The translations under genes and the position numbers were made by a program. From an uncultured Clostridium sp. (GTDB lineage Bacteria; Bacillota; Clostridia; Clostridiales; Clostridiaceae): DNA of 23,966 nucleotides. Of the stretch, positions 17,043-23,966 are shown in pieces; the stretch's first letter is position 1, and the number at the start of each line of letters is the position of its first letter. Under the pieces are notes generated by a model. The model was not told the origin of the DNA. It saw only the letters and a program-made list of their open reading frames with translations, and did no database searches. The stretch lies in NCBI GenBank assembly GCA_934755305.1, contig CAKVLD010000046.1, forward strand, positions 1-23,966. The letters are read 5' to 3'.

Positions 17043-17220
17043 ACACCTCAGAAGACTAGTACTTTTATACAATACAGGTCTCCCGACTTAGTCCTTATAA
17101 CCTACTTAGATACCTTCCCAAAGAATATTTCTTTAGTGGCTGCATTTTTAATGCCAATCCTTTCGTAGACAACACGGTTGCTGAGACACAGCGCTGGATT
17201 CACACCAGCTTCCGAGATGT
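17043..17220 (-). promoter_or_regulatory. Cobalamin (B12) riboswitch aptamer
   Basis: Read on the minus strand, the conserved blocks come in the right order. They are GGTGTGAATCC (17206-17196), GCCACT (17140-17135), GGGAAGG (17119-17113) and the B12 box AGTCGGGAGACCTGT (17088-17074). The ends pair as stem P1: ACATCTCGG (17220-17212) with CTGAGGTGT (17051-17043), nine pairs including two G-T. Together with the terminator downstream this is an OFF switch. Bound cobalamin stabilises P1, which frees the terminator arm. It controls the DUF4430/ECF operon and implies corrinoid as substrate. Confidence 0.93.
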
Positions 17221-17240
17221 ATTGCTCGATATTATTAATA

Positions 17241-17270
17241 ATTTTATCATATTATCTAGGTATTAATCAA
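17241..17270 (-). promoter_or_regulatory. Promoter of the cobalamin-riboswitch operon
   Basis: On the minus strand a -35 box TTGATT (17270-17265) and an extended -10 box TG-A-TAAAAT (-10 hexamer 17246-17241) are separated by 18 bases. Transcription would start near 17234, about 14 bases before P1 of the aptamer. The -35 box overlaps the stop codon of the old nitroreductase reading frame. Confidence 0.65.
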
Positions 17271-17515
17271 TATAATTCATTTTAAGGAAATTAATGTATC
17301 TCAATATATTTGTATGAACTTCTATTTTAAAATATGAATTTGACTTAGAACATTTTAATCCTATTATCTCTTCTATTTTATCCTTTGCATGAGATGGTAA
17401 CTATCATGTAACAAACTCCATATCCCATTGCAGATACTCCTAATAAGAAATTTTCTACTGCTCTACCAATACCTTGTGACCCCGCTTGTGGCTAAAGAAC
17501 TGTATTAATTACTGG
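17263..17515 (-). pseudogene. Remnant of a nitroreductase-family gene (C-terminal part)
   Basis: On the minus strand two frames together recreate the end of a nitroreductase-like protein. The first (17515 to about 17390) reads G-I-G-R-A-V-E-N-F-L-L-G-V-S-A-M-G-Y-G-V-C-Y-M. A +1 shift near 17390 then gives A-K-D-K-I-E-E-I-I-G-L-K and a tail ending in TAA at 17265-17263. Family members have the same order: an A-x-x-N-x-L-L-A-A-x-x-L-G-x-G-x-C-W helix, then K-E-x-I-x-x-L-L-G-L. An in-frame TAG near the left of the first block adds a second lesion. The N-terminal, FMN-binding half is gone, so this is a dead fragment. Confidence 0.65.
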
Positions 17516-17596
17516 AAGCAGAAACTTTTAAGATAAAACAATAACCAAAGTATATAATATATTTATAAGTTCTTTGTAAAACTTTAATAATAAAAA

Positions 17597-18183
17597 GGAG
17601 AAACTGTAAAATGAAATTAATTGAACAAATAAAAAAATATGAACCAGTTAATGAACAAGAAAAGAAAGACAAAACATTTATCATATCTTGTCTTGAACAA
17701 TATGAAAATATATTTTTAAGAGAAAATTGCATTGCTCATATGACTGCATCTGCTTGGGTAGTAAACAAAGATCATGATAAAGTTCTTATGATTTATCATA
17801 ATATTTATGATTCGTGGTCATGGCTAGGGGGACATGCTGATGGTGAAACCGATCTTTTAAATGTAGCAATACGTGAAGTATCAGAAGAAAGTGGAATAAA
17901 AAACATTAAACCAATTTCTGAAGATATTTATTCATTAGAAGTATTAACTGTAGATGGGCATATAAAACATGGTGAATATGTTTCTTCTCATTTACATTTA
18001 AATATTACCTACCTTTTAGAAGCAGATGAAACAGAGTCCTTAGTTATAAAACCAGATGAAAATAGTGGTGTTCAGTGGTTTTCATTAGATGACGCTATTA
18101 AAGCTTCTTCTGAAAAGTGGTTTCAAGAAAATATTTATAACAAACTAAATAAAAAATTAAGAACTATATTCCAAATGAATTAA
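17597..18183 (+). CDS. Nudix hydrolase family protein
   Basis: The coding region runs from the ATG at 17611, with its AAGGAG site at 17597-17602, and encodes 190 residues, a normal one-domain Nudix size. The Nudix box spans residues 74-96: G-H-A-D-G-E-T-D-L-L-N-V-A-I-R-E-V-S-E-E-S-G-I. The metal-binding Glu89, Glu92 and Glu93 are present. In strict register the first consensus glutamate is Thr80, with Glu79 one place early. This G-H-A-D-G variant recurs in one Nudix subgroup, and I do not read it as inactivating. Substrate is unknown; nucleoside diphosphate derivatives are the family theme. A TATAAT lies at 17553-17558, without a clear -35 box. It stands alone between a pseudogene and a convergent gene. 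Confidence 0.9.
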
Positions 18184-18187
18184 TCCT

Positions 18188-18224
18188 AAAAAGGTGCTAT
18201 CTTTACTAAAAATAGCACCTTTTT
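18188..18224. terminator. Bidirectional terminator between Nudix and HD-GYP genes
   Basis: A perfect 13-bp stem AAAAAGGTGCTAT (18188-18200) / ATAGCACCTTTTT (18212-18224) with an 11-base loop has A/T runs at its base on both sides. It starts five bases after the Nudix stop and serves both convergent genes. Confidence 0.9.
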
Positions 18225-18341
18225 ATAATTTAATTTCCTTAAAGCCATAAGTCAAAAAATACTTTCTATATTTATAAATAATAAATCAATTCAACTATAC
18301 TTATATCTAAATTATCTACTAAATTAATACATTTGCCTATC

Positions 18342-19283
18342 TTATGCCATTATCTGTTCTAGAATATCATTAGGCATAGATTCTTCTAATATAAATCCAC
18401 TATGCATTACTTCATCATAATAATCTGCAATAGCTATTATCTTACTAAACTCATCTATTTGCTTATTTTTTAGCCCTCTTGGATATCCTGTTCCATCTAC
18501 TTTTTCATGATGATTTAATAATGGATATAAAACTTCTCTATCTATATTATAATTAGATAGATACTTATATCCCTTTTCACAATGAGATTTCAATATTTCT
18601 ATTTCATCTTCAGTTCTACCATTAAATTTATATACAATTTCTTTTGGTAAAAGCGCAAATCCAATATCATGAAGAATAGCAGCCATTCCTAACTCAAGAA
18701 GTTTTTTTCTATTATAATTTAATTCCATACCTATTATTATAGACATTATTGCTACGTTTGTTGAATGATAAAAATAATAATCACTCCAGTTTCTTGTATC
18801 AAATTGTTCTATAAGTAATTCTTCTTTTTTATACAACTCATCAATTAACATATTAACTAAATTTTCAATATTCTTTATATAATTGGTTTTAATAAACTTA
18901 CTCTTTTTCCCATCCTCAACTCTTGAGAATTCTTGTGCCATTTTTCTAAGTTCTGATACTACTTTGATTCTAAGTTCAACCTCAATAGAATCCTTAATTA
19001 TGCTTGGACTATATTCATCTATTATGTAAACAGCTAAAACATTATATTTTTTTAATATATCAATTATTGTTTCATTTACCTTAAAGTTTTCTCTCACAAC
19101 TATATTTCCATTTATATCATATATATTAGTTGCTATAACAGAACCTTCTTGTAATTTTGTCATAGGAATTCTTCTAATACATACCTCCATAAATCTATTA
19201 AATGATAATAATTTTACTCTTTTATCAAATTTCCCAATTAATCTCTCTATATATATCGGCATTAATATTATTTTTTTAACCAT
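18342..19283 (-). CDS. HD-GYP domain protein, C-terminally short (probable cyclic-di-GMP phosphodiesterase)
   Basis: The HD-GYP catalytic residues are all present: His173, His205-Asp206, His234, His258-His259 and D-G-T-G-Y-P (263-268), then A-D-Y-Y-D (286-290). Known HD-GYP enzymes hydrolyse cyclic-di-GMP using a two- or three-metal centre. The frame stops at ...D-I-L-E-Q-I-M-A, where relatives continue for one more helix (pattern G-x-x-F-D-P-x-x-V-x-x-F), so it is about 20-35 residues short. The start is also unclear. The -10-like TATAAT (19296-19291) is almost on top of the first ATG (19283), which lacks a ribosome-binding site. A strong GGAGG (19188-19184) lies five bases before an ATT codon at 19178, and from there the sequence R-R-I-P-M-T-K-L-Q-E-G begins like typical family N-termini. 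The next ATG is at 19163. Confidence 0.8.
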   Translation of the reverse strand: MVKKIILMPIYIERLIGKFDKRVKLLSFNRFMEVCIRRIPMTKLQEGSVIATNIYDINGNIVVRENFKVNETIIDILKKYNVLAVYIIDEYSPSIIKDSIEVELRIKVVSELRKMAQEFSRVEDGKKSKFIKTNYIKNIENLVNMLIDELYKKEELLIEQFDTRNWSDYYFYHSTNVAIMSIIIGMELNYNRKKLLELGMAAILHDIGFALLPKEIVYKFNGRTEDEIEILKSHCEKGYKYLSNYNIDREVLYPLLNHHEKVDGTGYPRGLKNKQIDEFSKIIAIADYYDEVMHSGFILEESMPNDILEQIMA

Positions 19284-19384
19284 ATTACTAATTATACAAT
19301 AAAATTAAACCAAAAAATTCATATACAATCTTTTTATTCTTACCTTTATAATTAGTTTTTTTTATTTATTTACAACATTTTACT

Positions 19385-19413
19385 TTAAAACTTAATACAT
19401 ATTGCACTATAAT
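19385..19413 (+). promoter_or_regulatory. Possible promoter of the tandem dehydrogenase genes
   Basis: TTAAAA (19385-19390) and TATAAT (19408-19413) are 17 bases apart. The -35 box is weak, and the region is so AT-rich that chance matches are likely. The leader to the ATG at 19470 would be about 50 bases, with a strong AAGGAGGG site at 19457-19464. Confidence 0.35.
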
Positions 19414-19469
19414 TATATTATACTTTTATTACTAATATTGTTAATAACAGTATAGCAAGGAGGGATAAC

Positions 19470-20294
19470 ATGAAAACTATATTAAAAGACAGATTCAAAA
19501 ATAAAGTAATGATTGTCACTGGTGCTTCAAGAGGTATCGGCAAAGAGACTGCTGTCCGTGCTGCAAAAGAAGGAGCAAAAGTTGTGATTGTTGACTTACG
19601 AGATGAAGGTAAGGATGTAACTGACAAAATTAATAATAATGGAGGTAAAGCAATTTTTATTAAAGCTAATCTTACTAATGAAGACGAGGTTAAATCCCTT
19701 GTGGAAAAAACCGTTAATACTTTTGGCCAAATTGATATCCTAATTAATAATGCAGGTGTAGCTGGTATTCCAAACTCAATTGATGTAGCTACAGTTAAAG
19801 ATCTTGATTTTATCTTTAGAACAAATCTTTATTCAGTATTTTTATGTTGTAAACATGTAATAACTAAATTGATTAAACAAAATACTGGTGGCTCTATTGT
19901 TAATACTGCCTCTATTGGTGGATTAGTTGGGCTTGCTGGTTCTCCAGCTTATGTTGCATCAAAACATGCTATAAATGGATTAACTAAGAATATGGCAATT
20001 GATTACGCTAAATATGGTATACGAGTTAATTCTGTTAATCCGGCACAAACTGATACTCCTATGCAAAAGGAAGGTTATGAAATAGCTGAAGAAAGGATAC
20101 ATAAAGCTATTGAACGTGGATTAATAAGTAAAGAAACTGCTGTTTCAATCATGGGTGATAAAATTGATAATTTACAACATAGAATTATGGATGCATCTGA
20201 GCAAGCTGCTTCTATCCTCTTTCTAGCATCTGATGATGCAAGCTATTTAACTGGCTGCACCCTTCAAACAGATGGTGGATGGACTGCTTTTTAA
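19470..20294 (+). CDS. Short-chain dehydrogenase/reductase, probably NAD(H)-dependent
   Basis: This 274-residue classical SDR has the glycine motif T-G-A-S-R-G-I-G (17-24), N-N-A-G (93-96), Asn119, catalytic Ser148, and Y-x-x-x-K at Tyr161/Lys165, followed by the usual I-R-V-N-S-V-N-P. The second beta strand ends V-I-V-D-L (38-42). Asp42 there is the usual mark of NAD(H) preference. The substrate cannot be deduced; FabG-like, sugar and hydroxysteroid dehydrogenases share this pattern. Compared with its neighbour it has a longer substrate loop around residues 197-240. It is the first of two tandem paralogues separated by 23 bases and presumably co-transcribed. Confidence 0.92.
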   Translation: MKTILKDRFKNKVMIVTGASRGIGKETAVRAAKEGAKVVIVDLRDEGKDVTDKINNNGGKAIFIKANLTNEDEVKSLVEKTVNTFGQIDILINNAGVAGIPNSIDVATVKDLDFIFRTNLYSVFLCCKHVITKLIKQNTGGSIVNTASIGGLVGLAGSPAYVASKHAINGLTKNMAIDYAKYGIRVNSVNPAQTDTPMQKEGYEIAEERIHKAIERGLISKETAVSIMGDKIDNLQHRIMDASEQAASILFLASDDASYLTGCTLQTDGGWTAF

Positions 20295-20317
20295 AACTAA
20301 TGAAAGGAGATGTTTTT

Positions 20318-21121
20318 ATGAATAAAATTTATAAGGATAGATTTAAAAATAAAGTTATTATTGTAACTGGTGCTACTTCAGGTATTGGTAAAGAAACAGC
20401 TATTCGTGCTGCTATAGAAGGTGCTAAGGTAGTTCTTTCTGGAAGAAGAAAAAATCTTGGAGACGAAATAGTAGAGGAAATAAAAAAAGAAGGTGGTGAA
20501 GCTATTTTTGTGCAAGCTGATTTAACAAAAGAAGAATCTGCTATCAAATTAGTTGAAACTGCTGTTAATACTTATGGAAGAATTGATATTGCAATAAATA
20601 ATGCTGGAATTATGGGAAACCCATGTCCTGTACATAAATTATCCTTGGAAGAAATGGATTCAGTAATTAATACCAACTTCTATTCTGTTCTTTATTGCTG
20701 CAAATATGAAATTAAACAATTTATAAAACAAAAAACTGGAGGAATAATTATAAATGATTCTTCTGTTGCTGGAATTACAGGTATTCCTGGACTTCCTGCC
20801 TATAATGCTTCAAAACATGCTATAAATGGATTAACAAAAAATTTAGCCATTGATTATGCTAAATATAATATAAGAGTTAATTCTGTTAATCCTTCATCTA
20901 CATTTACACCTTTATTGGAAAATTCTATAAAACTTTACAAAAAACAAAGCGCTGATCCAACTCAAACTGAATCATTTGTAGGTGCAAAACGCGCTTCATT
21001 ATTACAAAGACCTTCTGAAGCTTTTGAACAAGCTGCAGCAATTTTATTTTTAGCTTCCGAAGATGCAACTCATATGACAGGAGCTACGGTAACTACTGAC
21101 GGAGGATTTACAAGTTATTAA
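20318..21121 (+). CDS. Short-chain dehydrogenase/reductase, probably NADP(H)-dependent
   Basis: This 267-residue classical SDR has T-G-A-T-S-G-I-G (17-24), N-N-A-G (94-97), catalytic Ser149 and Tyr162/Lys166. It shares long blocks with the upstream enzyme, such as D-R-F-K-N-K-V at the N-terminus and A-S-K-H-A-I-N-G-L-T-K-N, so the pair arose by duplication. The second beta strand ends V-V-L-S-G-R-R (38-44). The arginines replace the acidic residue and suggest NADP(H). I chose the ATG at 20318 because AAAGGAG lies eight bases before it. An in-frame ATG at 20279 overlaps the end of the first gene and has no such site. The substrate is unknown. A pair with different cofactor preference could oxidise and re-reduce one hydroxyl group (epimerisation), which is speculation. 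Confidence 0.92.
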   Translation: MNKIYKDRFKNKVIIVTGATSGIGKETAIRAAIEGAKVVLSGRRKNLGDEIVEEIKKEGGEAIFVQADLTKEESAIKLVETAVNTYGRIDIAINNAGIMGNPCPVHKLSLEEMDSVINTNFYSVLYCCKYEIKQFIKQKTGGIIINDSSVAGITGIPGLPAYNASKHAINGLTKNLAIDYAKYNIRVNSVNPSSTFTPLLENSIKLYKKQSADPTQTESFVGAKRASLLQRPSEAFEQAAAILFLASEDATHMTGATVTTDGGFTSY

Positions 21122-21143
21122 ATTTTGCAAAGATTAATTTCAT

Positions 21144-21187
21144 ATATAACAGAGAGCTTGTCGGTACTGACAAGCCCTCTGTTATAT
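21144..21187. terminator. Long symmetrical hairpin between convergent genes, probable terminator
   Basis: The outer 11-bp stem ATATAACAGAG (21144-21154) / CTCTGTTATAT (21177-21187), one mismatch, and an inner 7-bp stem GCTTGTC (21156-21162) / GACAAGC (21169-21175) enclose a 6-base loop. No T run follows on either strand. It may stop transcription inefficiently or protect the 3' ends of both convergent messages. Confidence 0.7.
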
Positions 21188-21202
21188 CATAAGAAAACAT
21201 CA

Positions 21203-22384
21203 TTAATTGTTCTTTAACCAATTAATAGCAGCATATGTATGCATAGCTGCACCTGTAACTAATATATCTTCATTAAATACTACTTTTGGATTATGCATTG
21301 CTTCACCATATAAAGAATTTTCTTGCTTAGTACCAGCACCTAACATAAGGTAAACACTTGGTACTTCATATGAATAAGAAGCAAAATCTTCTGAACCCAT
21401 TCCGCCTCCTTCAAATAATATTACTGACTTTTCACCTAATAAATCCTTTAAATAAGAGGTAACTTCCTTAGCTAAATCAGTATTATTAGTTAATGGTGGT
21501 ACTGATGATAATTCTATTAGTTCAGCTTCACCTCTAAACATTTTAGCAGTAGATACTACTATATCATTCATTCTATTAAATATAAATTCTCCAGCTTCTT
21601 TATCTAAACTTCTAATAGTACCTTCCATTATAACTTCTTCAGGTATTATATTAGCTGCTTCTCCTCCAGAAAATTTACCTATTGTTACAACAGCAGGTTT
21701 AGTAGCAGATATTTCTCTAGAAATTATTTCTTGTAAAGCTAAGTATATGTGTGCTGCTATATTTATTGGATCCACTCCTAACTCAGGCATAGCTCCATGA
21801 CATCCAGTTCCCTTTACAACTATTCTAAATCTGTTACATCCAGCTATACTTGTTCCTAAACCACATAATACAACGTTTGAAGGTGTCCCAGAATGAACAT
21901 GCATTGCCATAGCTGCATCTACATCAGGATTTTTAAGTACTCCAGCTTTTAGCATATTTTTAGCACCTTTAAATCCTTCTTCATTTGGTTGAAATACTAA
22001 TTTTACTGTTCCCTTTATTTGATCTTGATTTTGCTTTAAAAGCTTAGCTGCTCCTAAAAGCATAGCTGTATGCATATCGTGACCACATGCATGCATACAG
22101 CCATTATTTGACTTAAACTCACATTCAGTTGCTTCTTTCACTGGTAGTGCATCCATATCAGCTCTTAATAAAAATGTTTTTCCTGGCTCACTTCCTTCAA
22201 TTGTTGCAACTATACCACTTTCACATATTTCCTTTGGATCATATCCAAATTCTTTTAATTTCTCTATTACATAAGATTTTGTTTTTGGTAGTGCATCCCC
22301 TACTTCTGGATTACTATGAATAGTTCTTCTAAAATTTATTAAGTCTTCTTTTATTTCTTTGGCTTGATTCATTATTTCATTCAT
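21203..22384 (-). CDS. M20-family amidohydrolase (aminoacylase / hippurate hydrolase type)
   Basis: This 393-residue cytoplasmic metallohydrolase of the M20D group starts F-R-R-x-I-H-x-x-P-E (18-27). It has R-A-D-M-D-A-L-P (74-81), the metal-binding H-A-C-G-H-D (98-103, with Cys100 and His102), F-Q-P-N-E-E-G (131-137), His162 or His164, and M-H-N-P (363-366, His364). These are all the residues of the two-metal centre. Family members cut N-acyl amino acids, hippurate, indole-acetyl amino acids or N-acetyl-diaminopimelate; the sequence does not decide which. The TGAGG site sits about eight bases from the ATG. Possible promoter boxes are TAGACA (22436-22431) and TAAAAC (22413-22408), 17 bases apart. 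It is monocistronic as far as can be seen. Confidence 0.93.
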   Translation of the reverse strand: MNEIMNQAKEIKEDLINFRRTIHSNPEVGDALPKTKSYVIEKLKEFGYDPKEICESGIVATIEGSEPGKTFLLRADMDALPVKEATECEFKSNNGCMHACGHDMHTAMLLGAAKLLKQNQDQIKGTVKLVFQPNEEGFKGAKNMLKAGVLKNPDVDAAMAMHVHSGTPSNVVLCGLGTSIAGCNRFRIVVKGTGCHGAMPELGVDPINIAAHIYLALQEIISREISATKPAVVTIGKFSGGEAANIIPEEVIMEGTIRSLDKEAGEFIFNRMNDIVVSTAKMFRGEAELIELSSVPPLTNNTDLAKEVTSYLKDLLGEKSVILFEGGGMGSEDFASYSYEVPSVYLMLGAGTKQENSLYGEAMHNPKVVFNEDILVTGAAMHTYAAINWLKNN

Positions 22385-22537
22385 AAAAAAACCTCACTTA
22401 TATTTTAGTTTTAATATATTGTTTAATTAGTGTCTAAAGTATATTATATATTTTCCCACAAGTTTGATAAATAAATTCCTAAAATAATACTATTCTTTCT
22501 TAGTGTAAAATTACTGTAGGAAAAAAATAAAAGAGAC

Positions 22538-22590
22538 TAGCTCCGTATGTTATTATTAAATTACAACCAAAAAAACATACAAAGGAGCTA
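22538..22590 (+). promoter_or_regulatory. Hairpin that encloses the transposase ribosome-binding site
   Basis: TAGCTCC (22538-22544) pairs with GGAGCTA (22584-22590), and TATGTT (22546-22551) with AACATA (22574-22579). The internal loop is 1 x 4 bases and the apical loop 22 bases. The right arm contains the AAAGGAG site of the transposase (22581-22587; ATG at 22596). In RNA read in from outside, the site would be hidden. This resembles the protection against impinging transcription known for several insertion sequences. Confidence 0.6.
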
Positions 22591-22595
22591 ACCTC

Positions 22596-23966
22596 ATGAA
22601 CATTATACAACAAGTAATTGAAAAAATCACTAAGGACTATTATGAAGTATTTGAAAAAACAATAAAAAATAAAGATAATATAGGCGATTTTATCTTAAAT
22701 ATTAAAGATATGCTTGATGAAGTTGGCACTATATTAGTAAAAGGAGCATTAGAAGATACTGATGAGTATATACGAAATAGTAGAGATAGAAAAGCTAAGT
22801 GGTATATAGAAAGAAGGAATGAAAGTAAAACATTATCCACTATATTTGGTGATGTAGTTTATGATAGAACCTATTTTAAAAACAAATCTACAGGAGAGTA
22901 TGCATATCTTTGCGACGAAAGATATGGTATAGAACCTCACGAAAGAATGGACATGTCTTTAAAAGCAGCTATAGTCGAAAAATCAAACGATTTATCCTAT
23001 GCTAAGAGCATAGAAGAATTTAATACAGGAATATATAGCCGTTCTACAGTTATGAATCTAATAAGAGAAATGGGTCCAATTGAAAATAACTATATAACAA
23101 GTAAGTCTAAAAATAAGCCTATTAAAGAACTCTTTGTAGAAGCAGATGAAGATCATGTTGCAACACAACATAATGGTAATAAAATGGTTAAAATAGTTTA
23201 TGTACATGAGGGAAAAAGAAAGGTTTCAAAAAACAGATATGAACTTATAAATCCAAGATATTTTACTTCGTTAAGCGGAGCTAATGAAGATTTATGGCTT
23301 GAAGTTACCAATTATATTTATGAGGCTTATAATATTGATACTGTGGATAATATATATATTTCTGGAGATGGTGCAAAGTGGATTAAAGAAGGCGTTAATT
23401 GGATACCTAAATCAGTTTTTGTTTTAGATTACTTTCATCTTTCAAAATACATAAAGAAAGCTACAGCACATATGGAATATACAAGTAAATATATGTGGCA
23501 ATATTTAAAATCAGATATGAAAAAAGATGTTAAAGCTTTATTTGAAGCTATTATTGAAAGTACAGAAGAACCTTCTAAGAAGGATGCGGTTATTACTTCA
23601 AAGAAATATGTTATGAATAATTGAGATGCAATACAAAGATTATTAAATAACAAAAAATTAAGGTGCAGTTCAGAAGGACATGTGAGTCATGTATTATCTG
23701 ATAGATTAAGCTCACGTCCTATGGGATGGAGTATCGAAGGTGCAGACCAAATGGCTAGATTAAGATGCTTTACTCAAAATGGCGGTAAGGTTTATGAATA
23801 TATGAAATCTAAGCTAGCTACCAAAAAACAGAAAGAAAAAAATATAAAAATAGATAGTAGAACACTAAAGAAATCTAAAAGAAATAATTTAGGGAAATTA
23901 GATAATTTAATAATATTAAACATAGGCAAAGTGAATCCTTGCAGCAGATATTTAAAAGCTGTTAGA
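22596..23966 (+). pseudogene. ISLre2-type (UPF0236) transposase interrupted by one in-frame TGA
   Basis: The frame reads without a stop for 342 codons and meets TGA at 23622-23624. It then continues in the same frame to the last base of the window (codons 344-457) with clearly homologous sequence, such as G-H-V-S-H-V-L-S-D-R-L-S-S-R-P-M-G-W and N-I-G-K-V-N-P. The stop follows V-M-N-N and precedes D-A-I-Q, where I recall relatives having Trp (N-N-W-D), so a TGG to TGA change is the simplest cause. Likely catalytic acids lie in V-E-A-D-E-D-H-V (181-188), I-S-G-D-G-A (Asp258) and L-D-Y-F-H (Asp278). Full-length relatives are about 450-480 residues, so only the last few codons should be outside the window. 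The truncated product lacks its C-terminal quarter and is probably inactive. Confidence 0.85.

Larger units (their letters stand above)
22500..23966 (+). mobile_element. ISLre2-family insertion sequence, cut by the window end
   Basis: The element is recognised by its transposase. The left end cannot be fixed without the right end. It lies somewhere between the M20 promoter (about 22440) and 22538, and 22500 (TAGTGTAAAATTACTG...) is a guess from where the sequence character changes. Only the left end and most of the transposase gene are in the window, so terminal inverted repeats and target duplication cannot be confirmed. Confidence 0.75.

Noticed and set aside
17505..17732. Minus-strand open frame of 75 codons across the start of the Nudix gene
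   Set aside because: It is antisense to a well-supported gene, has no ribosome-binding site and no family resemblance.
20279..20317. Upstream ATG giving the second dehydrogenase 13 extra residues
   Set aside because: It overlaps the end of the first gene and has no ribosome-binding site, while AAAGGAG precedes the ATG at 20318 at ideal distance.
23622..23624. TGA in the transposase as a possible selenocysteine codon
   Set aside because: The position matches a Trp codon as I recall the family, no selenocysteine-insertion hairpin is evident, and transposases of this type are not selenoproteins. A nonsense mutation is simpler.

Overview
The window is AT-rich DNA with purine-rich Shine-Dalgarno sites (AGGAGG/AAAGGGG type). 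Its gene content is typical of an anaerobic low-GC Firmicute, most likely a Clostridium in the broad sense: DegV, an ECF transporter, HD-GYP, an ISLre2-type transposase, and a molybdopterin oxidoreductase with no respiratory partner beside it. I cannot name the species. There are no rRNA or tRNA genes and no CRISPR array.

Left part (1-4180). A ferric-siderophore uptake operon is read leftward: lipoprotein binding protein (2002-2949), two FecCD permeases (1023-2015, 16-1023), and the first four codons of a further gene, probably the ATPase. Its promoter has a near-consensus Fur box exactly in the -35/-10 spacer. A divergent AraC-family regulator (3157-4155) faces it, so the operon looks iron-repressed and probably also siderophore-activated. 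A bidirectional terminator separates this block from the next.

Middle left (4181-7806). A stand-alone molybdopterin oxidoreductase is followed by a membrane-anchored HEXXH metallopeptidase-like protein with a TPR-like tail. After it come about 430 bases without a gene, filled with inverted repeats.

Middle (7807-17270). This is the most interesting part: a leftward operon headed by a complete cobalamin riboswitch (17043-17220) with its own promoter and terminator. It encodes a membrane-anchored FecR-like/DUF4430 protein, a 1373-residue secreted DUF4430/cadherin-like/beta-propeller protein anchored at its C-terminus, a fused double ABC ATPase and an EcfT transmembrane protein. DegV follows and may be co-transcribed. 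DUF4430 is a transcobalamin-like fold, so the whole reads as a surface corrinoid-capture and ECF import system. The substrate-specific S component is missing. I infer that the two exported proteins bring corrinoid to the envelope and that an S protein encoded elsewhere works with the EcfA-EcfT module.

Right part (17263-22384). Remains of a nitroreductase gene lie against the riboswitch promoter. Then come a Nudix hydrolase, a C-terminally short HD-GYP protein, two tandem short-chain dehydrogenases whose sequences predict different cofactors, and an M20 amidohydrolase. Most convergent boundaries carry strong hairpins.

Right edge (about 22500-23966). An ISLre2-type insertion sequence runs off the window. 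Its transposase frame is intact except for one in-frame TGA, and its ribosome-binding site lies inside a hairpin.
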